A stretch of DNA of 64,000 nt from Nectonema munidae (Eukaryota; Nematomorpha; Nectonematoida; Nectonematidae): NCBI GenBank assembly GCA_030549495.1, contig JAUIRK010001034.1, positions 434,001 to 498,000 on the forward strand. The letters are read 5' to 3'. This document shows, one piece after another, positions 34,300-46,587 of the stretch. The notes under the pieces are model-generated. The model was not told the DNA's origin, did no database searches, and saw only the letters and a list, made by a program, of their open reading frames with translations. A program made the position numbers and the translations under genes. Position 1 is the first letter of the stretch. Each line of letters starts with the position of its first letter.

Positions 34300-35095
34300 A
34301 GTGCCAGGCTTCAAGGAACAAAAGATAATTTGGGGATGAGGTGCAAAGTATTTTTGTATTTTCGAAGTTCAAAGAATATGTGGCATAGGTTATTATAGGC
34401 GTTGAAGCAGCATGTTGTTATGCAGGCTCAGTTTGTTTAGGCCTTCAGACGAGGTATTGGCGTTCTCTAATACGAGTTTGTGGCGGTCTGTCGGTCTTGC
34501 CTATGTATGTATGTAGCAGTTCAATCAATGCAGTTTATTTTGTATAAACAGTTACTGGTTTTTAGACGGTCGTAATTCTCAAGAAAGTTGTGTTCCAAGT
34601 TGGAGTGTAAAAGGGATTGCTAGATTTGGGAATCAAAGTGATGTTGTGAGTACGTAGTGTGGATTTAAGTTTGTTGAAGTAAAAAGTGTTGAAGGCGTGG
34701 ATTATGAAAGTTTTTGGGGGTTGAATACGAGACTTGTAAACTCTCTAATGTATTTTTCGATCAAAAATTAATCTTTATCTGGGAAATTTTATTGGGACGA
34801 ACGTAGCGAGTTTTTAATTACTGATGTGGGATAGTTATTTGAGTCTAATATTGATTTGACATTGTTCAGTTCCATTTCTTGTGTCTTGGAATTAGATGAA
34901 AGATAAAATAAACGGTTAAGAAGTATAGAACAGATAGATAATAATTTGTGTGCAAAGCGGATAAGAAATCTAAGTATCGGTATGTGTGGGTAGGTTTGTA
35001 GTGAACCTTAGTTAAGTGAGAACTCTTTTTTTGGGTGAGAGCGCAATCTAGAAAGGGGAGGGTCATATTTTTTTCTGATTCAACCTTGAATTTTA
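34300..35095 (-). pseudogene. Penelope-like element, RT C-terminus and GIY-YIG part (unit B)
   Basis: The minus strand reads MTLPFLDCALTQKKSSHLTK and then VHYKPTHTYRYLDFLSALH. This matches the Penelope RT signature LPFLDxxxT ... VYRKPTHTDRYLxFxSxHP. The GIY-YIG endonuclease remnant and FLEAWHS-like block follow toward 34300. It is an old, broken copy. Confidence 0.75.
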
Positions 35096-35099
35096 AACA

Positions 35100-36869
35100 T
35101 TAATGAAAATTATTGAGGGCTGTTTGGAACAGGTTTATATGCTTTTTAGTATTCATTTTTTTTATAATAAAGTACAAATACCGAAACTTTATTGCTTATT
35201 ACCCGTAAAAAAAAGCTACTTGCATGTTGTTATATATTTTTTAATTTATTCTTTAGAAAAGTGTTTGAACATTTAAAGAGAACTTAGAAATTGCTAATGG
35301 TCATTTTGAAATAGCAATTATAAACGCTGCAAAAAAGTTGAAATTAATTTTGACTAATTCATTTTTTTCATAATTTTTATAAGAAAATTTCTATTATTGG
35401 TAAAAAATGGAAGACAATAAAGTTATGTATGGAGATCGCTTTTCTTCCATTTTATCAAGTAATCAATTAAAAAATTTATTAAGATTATTATTAATTTTTC
35501 ATTTATCAAATGAAGATAAGAAAAATATTTAATAAACTTAAATTGCTTTCATTCCATATATTTCGTTTGGAAGAGTTTTTTTATTTTGAAAAACTTAGTT
35601 CAGCATTTATCATGCAAATATATCGAAAGTGTGGAGAAAAAAAGTCTACACCAACTATCAATGCGAAGGATGCATGATGGCTACTTATCGATCACTAACA
35701 TAACTTTGTTCATTTTTCATTTCATAAAACGTTTTAAAAGTTCTCTACCAATGGAATTTGCTTTGAATTGGTAAATGCTGGATTTAAAAAGAAGAAGCCG
35801 TATGCAGTTTGGAATTAACACACATTCAACAAAATCTGTTCTGTAAGAGTAATGCTTTAGCCATGAAGAATGAAGAACTCTTACAAGATGCCTACCGAGT
35901 TTGAAGAGGTGTTATCATTTTTAAGAAAAGTGTCTTATTTAATTTCAGAAAGTAGTTTTGAAATAGAAAAAGGATACATTTTCAATAAAAAAAAATCATT
36001 TATTAAGGATTAGAATTTTAAAATGATTTTATTAATAACCTTTACACACATTTACATAGAGACTGTACAACTACAAATCCTTATGGCAATAAACAATCAC
36101 TCAGAATGAAATGAGAGAGACAGCAGAGCGCGCTGAAAATGGCCGCTTTTTTCCAACGAGCGTTTTTTCATACAACCCAATTTTCAATTTGCCCGCAAAT
36201 GAGTGTTATTTTCACTCTCTGCGTGCTCTTATGTTCTGTGCAAGTGTAAGGAAACAACGCTTTACAAATGACGATGATAAAAATAATAATAATCATTCAT
36301 TTCATCCATCCATATATATTGTGGAGTATATGTTTAACATCGAAATAGCTGTGCTACCTTAATCAAACATAATCCTACAATCTACATAATATATACCATC
36401 ATTACCTATGTTTATGTGTGTGTGAATGTATTTCGCTTTTTGTTTTGGAGCTGGGGGCGTTAAGTATATTCATTCGCATACATGTAAGATATTTTCATCA
36501 TTTATTATGCGTCAAAGAATACCAAAGTTTTATCTTGCTTCTTCACGACTTCATCCAAATGGCTTTGTAACCTTTCTTGAAATGGTACCTCGTTTTCTTC
36601 TTTCTCACTTGCTTCAAGTACTTTTTTCACTTTTTATTTATTTTTTTCAAAGATTGCACCTTTTTTGAACAAACTAATTTCTACTTCTACCATTGACTCC
36701 TGCTCAAACTATTAAAATGATTAACTCCTTTTTTTAGTATATTCAACTATTTTAACTGATGCACTGTACTGTTAAAAATCTTACTACAACACATTTCAAG
36801 AAAATATAAAATATGAAGCGACTTCATCATTTTTTCATTTGATATTTTATTTATTAGTAAAAAGATATA
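35100..36869. other. AT-rich stretch without supported genes
   Basis: Short ORFs at 35586-35774, 36111-36362 and 36426-36668 (+) show no domain. One shifted reading near 35640-35700 is Cys-containing but unassigned. Confidence 0.45.
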
Positions 36870-39120
36870 CAGTGTACCACCGATTAACCGTCATCTTTGG
36901 GACGTGTCATTAACTGGCGGTGTCATAATGTAGCCGCCTTAATCATCTTAGGTGGTATCATAACGCACATAATGAATTAATAAATATAAACAGAATTTTA
37001 TTCAAACCATCATTTATTACTTGGAGAAATAATCTATCAATGTTTTTTGTCTAAACTTGGAAATTGCAACCTGTTTGAAACGTTTTTCCAGCTGTTCAAA
37101 AATCATCAAATCATTTTCAGTCATGCACCTTCCCATTCAATAAAATCCCGAAAAACACCAAGGGCGGCTTTGACGTCTTTCACTACCGGTTTTGGTTTTA
37201 GTACAGGCTTTTCCTCTTCGTCACTTTCCTCCAATGGTGCTGGTTTGACACAGTCAATAATCTCTTGGTCTCTGCGAATTTCTTCTGTGAATTGTCTATG
37301 AAGACGAGTTCATCTGAGGACATTGTAAGAGTGGGGTCAATGTCCTGTCCAGTGCTATCGTAGTTCTTCGAATAAGTTCTTCTAGTGGGATGTCATCACA
37401 GACTGGGACTGAGGAGATGCGGTTGAACTCACAGGTTTTGTAAGACCAATGTGTGGCCAACAATTTGCGCTTGTGGTAGATGTGTCAGAGTCCCAGGCTT
37501 TTTTCACGTAGCGAATAGCGCGGCAACAGTGATGTTGTCAGTCCTGTCTGAATCAAACTGCTAGATAATTTGGTTGAGGTGGTGTCGGCAAAAATGTGAT
37601 TTGAAGTTTTGTATAATACCGGCATCTAATGGTTGAAGATGACACGTTGTTGTTGTTGTTGTTGGTGGAATGAAGTGCACTTTGATGTTGGTCAATTGGG
37701 CCGCAATGTGTGCTGGCGCTTTGCCGATGATGAGAAAAATGCATTGGCGTTGCAGTCTCATCTTCATGTCAAGGTCCCGAAGCCAGTGAGTGAACACAGT
37801 CAATGTCATTCAAGCCTTGTTATTGTAGTCATAATCAACATACACTTTGTGACTAAAGTTCTTGAAACATCTAGGTTTGCTGGCCCGTCCAATAACATAT
37901 GGTCGTAGTTTTCAGAACGGTCAGCGTTGCAGGTGAGTGTCACTGTTATACGGTCCTTCATCTTCTTTGTACCTTTGGTCTTGTCAGAAGTAGTGAGGGA
38001 CTTGTCTGGTACCAGCCGAAAGAATAAACCACCCTCATCAACATTGAACACATTTTTAAGTTCATAAACTTGCATTACATCAAAAGCAGCTTGTAGACCA
38101 TCAGTTACAAGTTTCTGATCTACACCTTCACTTTCACCAAAGAGTGTATGACACTAAATGCCGTATCTCTGCTTGTAACGATGAAGCCAAGCATTTGAGT
38201 AGGAGAAATCAGCTATATTTAGTTTTTCACGCAGTTGTTTCGCCTTCTTACGCAGTTGTTGGCACGAATGCCACTGAACCAGACAAACAGTGCTTCTTCT
38301 AAGTCGGCGTGCTTTCCTGTCTTCTGACATTTAGCCGTTGTTTCATCAATGGACAGCCACTTGTCTTTCTTTTGTATGGTGTCACCTATGGTTCTTCTTT
38401 TGACATCATCACCCCACACATGACTAAAGTGAGCAGCAATAGCTTAATGACTAACTTTTGGGTGTTCTTCATAATATTTTACAACTTCGTGTTTCTGAGA
38501 TGCAGATATGGCACAACGCTTTCTTTTGCGTGACAATGTCTCCCTCCATACTGAAGAATGATATTGAACTCAAACAAAATGACAGATTAAAATTACAGTT
38601 TTATTTTCCTTATGTTATTAGGTCGATGATTGCTGAATTAATGATGATGATGATGAGCAATGATGATGATGACATACACAAAAAATGACGCTTGTAAAAT
38701 GTATAGAATATTGAATGTTTTATCCACAATAACCATCGTCTAATTGGAAAACAACATTCACACACACTCATACAGACAGTAATAAAGAAACATCTTTATT
38801 TGTCTATAACTGTCCACTAATGAATCTCCATATGAATTGAAGAGATTCGCGTGATAAATACAGGGGTGTCTGTCGGTAAAACATAGTTGCAAGGCGTGAT
38901 GCCACTGAGGCAAAGAAGCGTAATCATTCAAGCGGTAGATTTTGCCTCGAGACATGGCGTAAGACCCGTGGTAATTTTATGGAAAATAGCATGTCCGTTC
39001 CGCCAATCGCTATGACGGACGGTGGGGGCGTTATATCGAGGGAATTATAATGGTGAGAAATTGGGTCTACATAATCTTATGGCGGTAAAACGGGGGTAGC
39101 AGTAATGCAGGGGGGCACCG
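36870..39120 (-). mobile_element. Tigger/pogo DNA transposon, nearly full length
   Basis: TA dinucleotides (36868-36869 and 39121-39122) flank ends CAGTGTACCACC (left) and CGGTGCCCCCC (right, reverse complement). The 2251-bp size suits Tigger elements. The transposase gene lies on the minus strand between the ends. Confidence 0.85.
37050..38545 (-). pseudogene. Tigger transposase (CENP-B-like DNA binding plus DDE)
   Basis: The minus strand starts near 38540 with a KRKRCAISASQKHEVVKYY helix-turn-helix, then WGDDVKRRTIGDTIQKKDKW and the CENP-B domain ADLEEALFVWFSGIRANN. The DDE domain has FNVDEGGLFFRLVPDKSL (first Asp), then MKDRITVTLTCNADRSENY. It continues with IIGKAPAHIAAQLTNIKVHF, where the second catalytic Asp of the usual LDNAPAH is Gly, and LQPLDAGIIQNFK near the third acid. 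A (CAA)n expansion (poly-Thr) lies between the second and third blocks. The C-terminus has KPVVKDVKAALGVFRDFIEW. The reading frame is broken in several places. Confidence 0.85.
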
Positions 39121-39122
39121 TA

Positions 39123-39955
39123 TATCTATCAAATTCGCTAAAATAAGATCTTATAAGATGTGCACTTGTATAGCTTTCTACCTCTCTTTATTAAATATAT
39201 CGATTCCACTTTATTTTTTAACAATATATTTTTATACGAGTTTATTAGTTTTATTGTTATATAGTTAGTATAGTTAAAAGAAGTATACCATAATCTAATG
39301 ACTTGTAATGTATAAAAATGTAGAGTATAATGAAAGGATTTGAGTTCAAGCCTGTACATTACGCTAAAGTTATCGGCATGGAAATAGCACTCGGTTTAAG
39401 TCTTAGAAATAGACACCATATTTGCATCTTTAAGAGCGTAGCGTATGACTTTAAAATTAAACAATCAACTAATATATATTACGACTCAAGGACGGATCTA
39501 GAAATGAATTAACAGCGCGATAACATTTTTTGTAAATTGAAATTTTAATTGATAACAATCAAAGAATTTAATATTATTTTTAAGTTTAGCTCATTTTTAA
39601 CAAACACACCAACTTTTGCTTGACAGCTTGGCATTACCTCATACATCACATATGTTAATGTGAGGCTACGTTCAATGCGAGGTGACGAGGGAGAAGGGAA
39701 GGTTTTTTGCTAGAGACAAAGAATCCTATTTAACATTTTTCGGACACCAGCCTGAACAGATAACTTTTCTGGTCATTCACTTTTTGCTACAACTAGTGCA
39801 GAAAATAGGCTGTTAATAATACTATATGAACCTTGTAGTCCTAGTAGGATTCTGAACGTCTTGAAGTTTGATCATATATTTCATCTATTCTTTTGAAAGT
39901 TTTAAAATTAATAAAAACTTTACAATTTATTAGCTTTAAAACTAATAATTAAAAT
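39123..39955. other. No gene recognised
   Basis: AT-rich sequence; a GC-richer patch near 39650-39720 carries no recognisable motif. Confidence 0.45.
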
Positions 39956-40560
39956 TTTTAAGATTTAGATTTTCTGTGATGTCTTATTTCATGTTCATCA
40001 AAGTAACCATCGAACATTCCTTCACTCAAAAAAACATTATATCGGTGTTCCATTGTTAAAATCTCCTTGTGAAAACTCGAGACATTTAGAGACTTTCAAT
40101 GACATTTGACGTCGCATAAGATTCTAAAAACCGTTTACACCATTTTTAAGGTGTTGAGTTTTGTATTTCCCAAAAATCTTTCACAAAGCCATTTAAATAA
40201 ACGTTCAACTTTATCTTCAGTGTCATCTCATTTTAAAACAAATGCGTTATATTTCCGTAATTTTTTTTATGTGAGAACCAACAAGCACAACTTTTTCCAA
40301 TTTTGCTTCACTCATTTTCTTAAATTTTGTTTTTAGATACTCCAAAGCTTCACGATTTTAACAGTTCAATTTATTTACAAATTGTTTCATGTGACGTAAC
40401 TTTACATGGAGACGGGGAAGCAAAACATCTTTTGTATTTCCAAAATGATCAATTTTAACATTAAATACATATAACTGATATGAGTTGCAAATACGCCATT
40501 CTGATTTAATATAAAGCTCATCTGTTTCTCAACTGTCCCATAAACATAGAAAACGGGAAA
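39956..40560 (-). pseudogene. Unclassified transposon-associated gene family, copy 1 (C-terminal part)
   Basis: The minus strand encodes LLPRLHVKLRHMKQFVNKLN, then EALEYLKTKFKKMSEAKLEK, LVGSHIKKITE and, in other frames, QMSLKVS and FHKEILTMEHRYNVF. This fits a family I know as highly repeated hypothetical proteins in arthropod genomes (PLHIKLGLMKQFVKAL ... FPKLSEAK ... GPQIKK ... MSLKxHxLxSHL ... FHQDIxxMExRYQG). I cannot place it in a named transposon superfamily. Frameshifts and stops make it a fossil. A second copy lies at 57480-57910. Confidence 0.6.
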
Positions 40561-41961
40561 AACTTAGTAAATCCTATCTGTATTCTCATTAATACGCGAA
40601 TAACCTCTAAATCACCATACATTTTCCAATTGTGGTTTTGGTGATTTGAGGAATTCATCTGCAAAAACATATCTCCATAGCTTTCTTTCATATGAACAGA
40701 GTGAGCTAAAAAATGGTTTGATGGTTTTCAATTGCCAATATGTAAAAGGGCAGCTTTGATGCTTCTTTTAGAAGAAACAATAAATAAGCGCAATTGTGTT
40801 GCATTATCTTGTTATAATAAAGACTAATATGAGTATCATGCAGAAGCAGAGAGGTTTTTGTTGTTTTTCCGGTTGAAGGCCAACAACAACAACTTATATC
40901 TTGTCTTATTTTATTGTGTTGTTGTTGTTAGCCCCTAAGTTTACATTCTCTCGTAATTAGTGTAATCTATCACTTCAAAAAAATAACAATTTTTATTTAG
41001 ATTGATAAAGTATATCCATCTCTGGAAAATACTCACCGGGGAAAATATAGAATCATTGTTACACTTTCGCAGCAGTAGGGATGAGTGCCTGTATTTTCAG
41101 CCAACCTACATAAAAGTCACAATTAAGTACCGCGAAATAAACTATAAACAAACAAAGAGGCCATTTCTCAATAGAGAAATAAGACGATTATATCTTTGTT
41201 CTTTTTACTAAAAAGACGAATCTTTGTTTATACAAATATATTGAACAAAAATATAGAGAAATATATCTTTATACAACGATGTAGAAGCATGAGTGCTCGG
41301 ACAACCCTTTTTTCAGTCCATCAGTAACTTAGTGTCAATGAATTCAAACTTGTTTGTTTCACTCCACATTACTACTTTCAATGTATCTCACTAAACTAAG
41401 AAACACTAGAACAGAAGTTCACATAATACATGAATCCTATTAAATCTTCAATCGGGTATAAAAAGTTTAATTCTTTTGTAAGAAAATGTAATTGTATAAA
41501 ATCAATTTAAGAATTAGCACCTAATTTTGGGTCAATACGTAATAGAGTTTCATCAATTTAACAAAATGACATCTACATTTAATACTGTTTTGGAATATAG
41601 AGAGAGAGAGTTTATTTATTTAGCAAGTTAACAAATAAAAAAAACATTAACATTGCACAAGTATTTCAAGAGCTTGAAAAAGCCGTAGTAGAAATACCTT
41701 AACGAATTGATTTGATTTAAATAAGATAATAGAGATAAATAAAAATGCCACAAGATTTATGATGGTGGATTGGGACTTCTTTGGAGCGTGAATAGAAGAA
41801 TTCTGGAAAGAAAAAAAAGCTCTTTTGGTCGACTAGCTCCAGTGTAAATAGAGATTGCGATTTGACGAAAAGGCAGAATGCAAGGAAAAACTGAAGGATG
41901 TTAGGAGCAGACTATGATTGAAGGAACATGATATGAAGGGAAACAAATATATATATAAATA
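40561..41961. other. No gene recognised
   Basis: AT-rich sequence with an AAC/GTT-rich patch at about 40880-40930 that forms an imperfect inverted repeat (CAACAACAAC ... GTTGTTGTTG). Confidence 0.45.
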
Positions 41962-41963
41962 TA

Positions 41964-42215
41964 TCTCCAACCCGTATACTACGATGATTCATCTCCAACC
42001 TGTATTCTACGATGATTCATCTCCAAACTATATACTACGATGATTCATCTCCAACCTGTATACTACGATGATTCATCTCCAACCTGTATACTACGATGAT
42101 TCATCTCCAACCTGTATACTACGATGATTCATCTTCAACCTGTATTCTACGATGATTCATCTCCAAACTATATACTACGATGATTCATCTTCAACCTGTA
42201 TACTACGATGCTTTC
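41964..42215. repeat. 28-bp tandem array, left arm
   Basis: About nine copies of CATCTCCAACCTGTATACTA plus CGATGATT with small changes; the mirror image is at 43486-43737. Confidence 0.9.
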
Positions 42216-43485
42216 TATTCCAAGTACTAATGACTAGAAAGACAATGTTCAATTTTATGTTCACATTCTGCTAGATGTAAGATTTGATATACCTCATTCG
42301 GGGAGACGATGCTACATAAGTTATTACCTATATACATTATACCTGTATACTACGTTGGTTCATCTCCAACCTGTATACCGCAATAATTCATCTCCAACCT
42401 ATATAATATATTTTATCAAATAATCAAAATAAAATTCTGTAATCAAAGAATCGAAAAATATTCTTTAAAAAATCAAAAATATCAAACTTTCTGTTCATAT
42501 TTTGCTACCTCATACGATGTTACAAAAGTTATTACCTATACTTTACAATTTACATAATTTTAAATATTATATTTGTCAAATAATCAAAATAAAATTCTGT
42601 AATCAAAGAATCGAAAAATATTCTTTAAAAAATCAAAAAATATCAAACTTTCTGTTCATATTTTGCTACCTCATACGATGTTACAAAAGTTATTACCTAT
42701 ACTTTGCAATTTGCACGATTTTAAATATTATATTTGTCGAATAATCAAAGAATCGAAAAATGTTCAAATAAAAAAATATTTATTCTTTTTAAATATATCG
42801 TTGGCTCCCCTTACTTTTAAAATTGAAAGATAAACCTAGTCTTCAATAATTAATTCTTATCAAATTATGCACATACGAAACTAAAAGTAAGGGGAGCCAA
42901 CGATATATTTAAAAAGAATAAATATTTTTTTATTTGAACATTTTTCGATTCTTTGATTATTCGACAAATATAATATTTAAAATCGTGCAAATTGCAAAGT
43001 ATAGGTAATAACTTTTGTAACATCGTATGAGGTAGCAAAATATGAACAGAAAGTTTGATATTTTTTGATTTTTTAAAGAATATTTTTCGATTCTTTGATT
43101 ACAGAATTTTATTTTGATTATTTGACAAATATAATATTTAAAATTATGTAAATTGTAAAGTATAGGTAATAACTTTTGTAACATCGTATGAGGTAGCAAA
43201 ATATGAACAGAAAGTTTGATATTTTTGATTTTTTAAAGAATATTTTTCGATTCTTTGATTACAGAATTTTATTTTGATTATTTGATAAAATATATTATAT
43301 AGGTTGGAGATGAATTATTGCGGTATACAGGTTGGAGATGAACCAACGTAGTATACAGGTATAATGTATATAGGTAATAACTTATGTAGCATCGTCTCCC
43401 CGAATGAGGTATATCAAATCTTACATCTAGCAGAATGTGAACATAAAATTGAACATTGTCTTTCTAGTCATTAGTACTTGGAATA

Positions 43486-43737
43486 GAAAGCATCGTAGTA
43501 TACAGGTTGAAGATGAATCATCGTAGTATATAGTTTGGAGATGAATCATCGTAGAATACAGGTTGAAGATGAATCATCGTAGTATACAGGTTGGAGATGA
43601 ATCATCGTAGTATACAGGTTGGAGATGAATCATCGTAGTATACAGGTTGGAGATGAATCATCGTAGTATATAGTTTGGAGATGAATCATCGTAGAATACA
43701 GGTTGGAGATGAATCATCGTAGTATACGGGTTGGAGA
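43486..43737. repeat. 28-bp tandem array, right arm (inverted)
   Basis: Reverse complement of the left-arm array, with the same order of unit variants. Confidence 0.9.
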
Positions 43738-43867
43738 TAACACGCAAGTTGTCTACCCGCGTTCAACCGTACAGGTTATGAGAATATATCATTACATATT
43801 AGAGAAGAGTTTTCTAAACTCTTTATACTGAAAAAATATTTCTTCAAATATATTACTGTTTTGTTTA

Positions 43868-44015
43868 AAATACCTATACTTTGCAATTTGCACGATTTTA
43901 AATATTATATTTGTCAAATAATCAAAATAAAATTCTGTGATCAAAGAATCAAAAAATATTCTTTAAAAAATCAAAAAATATCAAACTTTCTGTTCATATT
44001 TTGCTACCTCATAGC
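43868..44015. repeat. Extra copy of the 160-bp inner repeat outside the palindrome
   Basis: Matches the left-arm sequence around 42570-42700 in the same orientation, with a few differences (CTGTGATC for CTGTAATC). It begins about 130 bp beyond the right arm. Confidence 0.85.
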
Positions 44016-44767
44016 TTCAATACTTATTGAGAAAAATTGATTAAAACACATATTTTGATCTATTTATCTTCTCTTTAGAAATTTATATGCAGTAAACAAT
44101 AATAAAAATAATATTTATCCAAAACATATTTTTTTCGAATCAAAGTGTAAATCAAACCCGCACTTAAATTTTGGATGATTAAATCAAAAGAAGTAAAAAA
44201 CTAATGTTAATTTATAAAAAACCCAAAACTAAAATGATTTTATAAAAATCTAAAAATAAATAGTGGACTACGATTATCCAACAAAACTTGTACATTCGAT
44301 CTACATTTTTCACTTCAAAAATAATTTAAAATTTATTAGAAAAAGATTATACTGACCAATAAAAAAACGAAGGTTAATTTATAAAAAAATGGAAAAACTA
44401 ATACTATTTTATAAAAATCTACAAATAAATTTAGATTCTGAGAGTAGAGTCGCTTTATAATTGTGCTGGAAATTGTCACATAATATAGGTAAAAATTTGT
44501 CCTAATGAAAGGAGCTTTAGTTTAAAATGCATCCCTTATCTGCTAATTAATGGTATGAAGCCCATGGAAAATAAAAACAGTAAAAGGTATTTCTTAAGTA
44601 CTTATGATATAAGTAATGTATTCTGAAAGCCCATAAAAAATGCTTTAATTTGGTATATCGCATGATGCATTTTGTTGAGAAATGTGAAAGTTATAAGCGT
44701 TTTAATATTTGACTAAGATTTAAGCTAGGAACACTACAAATAAACTAAGCGTACACTAGCCCGATAA
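44016..44767. other. AT-rich sequence, no gene seen
   Basis: Contains a short diverged copy (about 44270-44360) of the sequence later duplicated at 45240-45690. Confidence 0.45.
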
Positions 44768-45300
44768 AATAAACCACACACGCGTGCTAAAGATGTGGTG
44801 AAGCGTATGCGAGATAAGAATTCACTGCGCTCACAAACGCGTAATGCAACATGTGTTAATCTTTCTTCGCATAGTTATGCTCTAAAATCAATCAATAATG
44901 TGATTTATTCCTCGCACACTGTCGGTATAAATATAACGAATGCCCTTCGTTAAAAATTAGAAAGGTTGTATCTAAACTAAATAAAAGTAGACTACGATTA
45001 TCCAACAAAATTCGTACATTCAATCGACATTAATAAACCACACGCGCGTGCTAAAGATGTGGTGAAGCGTATGTGAGATAAGAATTCACTGCGCTCACAA
45101 ACGCGTAATGCAACATGTATTAATCTTTCTTCGCATAATTATGCTCTAAAATCAATCAATAATGTGATTTATTCCTCGCACACTGTCGGTATAAATATAA
45201 CGAATGCCCTTCGTTAAAAATTAGAAAGGTTGTATCTAAACTAAATAAAAGTAAACTACGATTATCAAACAAAACTCATACATTTAATCGACATTTTTCA
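44768..45300. repeat. 264-bp tandem duplication with TATA-like core
   Basis: Two copies start at AATAAACCACAC (first) and 264 bp later, differing at few bases. Each contains CGCGTGCTAAAGATGTGG, CTCACAAACGCGTAATGC and GGTATAAATATAACGAATGC. The last is promoter-like, but no gene follows. Confidence 0.85.
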
Positions 45301-45970
45301 CTTGAAAAATAATTTAAAATTTATTAGAAAAATATTATACTGACCTATACTACTGACCCATAAAAAGTAAAAAATAAATATTAATTTTCGACAGTTTTAT
45401 TTAACTATGACATTTTAAAATGTTAAAAACCATATTCTACCTTTGTGAATATTAAATTTTGAAGAAATAATATATAAACTCATCACGTTAATTATTATTG
45501 GTATTTTTTGAAAGTAGATAAAAGTTAACTGACCTCACATAAAAGCGGATTTTGGAAAAATAAAAATATATTTATTTGTAAAACCTAGCGTATTTTACCC
45601 ACAAAGAGTATAGCTTCAAATCTTGTACATTCGATCAACATTTTTCACTTTAAAAATAATTTTAAATTTATTAGAAAAACATTATACTGACCTGTACTAC
45701 TGACCCATAAAAAGTAAAAAATATATATTAATTTTCGACAGTTTTCTTCAACTATGAAATTTTAAAATGTAAAAAATCATATTTTACCTTTGTGAATATA
45801 AAATATTGAAAAAATATTATATAAATTAAGAACGTTAATTATTATTGGTATTTTTTGAAACTAGATAAAACTTGACTGACCTCACATAAAAGCAGATTTT
45901 GGAAAAATGAAAATATATTTATTTGTATAACCTAGCCTATGTTAACCACAAAGAGTATACCTTTCCAATG
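45280..45970. repeat. 346-bp tandem duplication
   Basis: ATTATACTGACCTATACTAC and the following sequence recur with an offset of 346 bp. The copies are more diverged than the 264-bp pair. Confidence 0.8.
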
Positions 45971-46243
45971 ATATCATTTTCATTCAATTTTTTTTTTAAA
46001 ATCTTCACATTATGCTTAAACAAAAAGGTGGTCCGTAATTTTTTCAAAAATTTAGACAAAATTTTTCGAAGTAAAGTCCATTTATTAAAATTTGTTAAAA
46101 CTTTTGCAAAAATAAATTATTCTAGAGTATGTAGCAAACGATAAGCTTTCTAATGATATATATATCATGAAAAAGAAATATTGAAAAACAGTTTAATTCT
46201 TTCTTCAAATCAAACAAGTAAAAATTTCCAAAAAGTAGTATTG

Positions 46244-46276
46244 GTAGTATTAGTATTATTATTATTATTATTATTA
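46244..46276. repeat. ATT microsatellite
   Basis: TATTATTATTATTATTATTA-type run. Confidence 0.8.
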
Positions 46277-46524
46277 TATATTACATAAACATTTCAACCA
46301 ATCATATAGTTTTTATGAAATAAAACTGCAATTTCAAAGTTAAATTTTTTGAACTTTTAGGTAGAATTTTTGAAATGTGGCTTTCAATATGTATGTAAAA
46401 TATTTTTTGAAAATTTTTATTTTAAGTATATTTTTTAAGCATTTTACGATTTACACATTTAAATATATAATAAGGCTGGCAAGTTTGGCGAGTTGTCTCC
46501 CCGGAGGTCTTGCCAGACCTCTGA

Positions 46525-46587
46525 TAAACTCATTTGGTACTATGAGATATATAAATATAAACTCATTTGGTACTATGAGATATAATA
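46525..46587. repeat. About 32-bp tandem duplication
   Basis: AAACTCATTTGGTACTATGA followed by GATATA occurs twice in tandem. Confidence 0.75.

Larger units (their letters stand above)
33141..34649 (-). repeat. Repeat unit B, inverted partner of 17232-19258
   Basis: The reverse complement matches unit A collinearly but lacks the LINE fragment, the 170-bp retroposed fragment and about 80-85 bp. It therefore shows the pre-insertion state for the first two. Beyond 34649 it continues into Penelope reverse transcriptase sequence; below 33141 it continues into further exon-like repeats (CCTCCTGAAGAA motifs near 32935-33025). Confidence 0.85.
41962..43739. repeat. Giant near-perfect palindrome (858-bp arms, 62-bp loop)
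   Basis: Bases 41962-42819 are the reverse complement of 42882-43739. Paired coordinates sum to 85701 at every point tested (start, 28-bp array, ORF ends, loop edge), so the arms contain no net insertion or deletion. The arms encode the same 80-codon spurious frame at 42502-42744 (+) and 42957-43199 (-). The loop is 42820-42881. Each outer arm has nine 28-bp tandem units, and each inner arm has repeats of about 160 bp. No transposase was seen and no convincing target duplication flanks it. It resembles a foldback element in layout, or a very recent inverted duplication. Confidence 0.95.

Noticed and set aside
42502-42744. 80-codon ORF present identically at 42957-43199 on the other strand
   Set aside because: It is a consequence of the palindrome and of AT-rich 160-bp repeats. 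It has no domain and its own sequence is internally repetitive.
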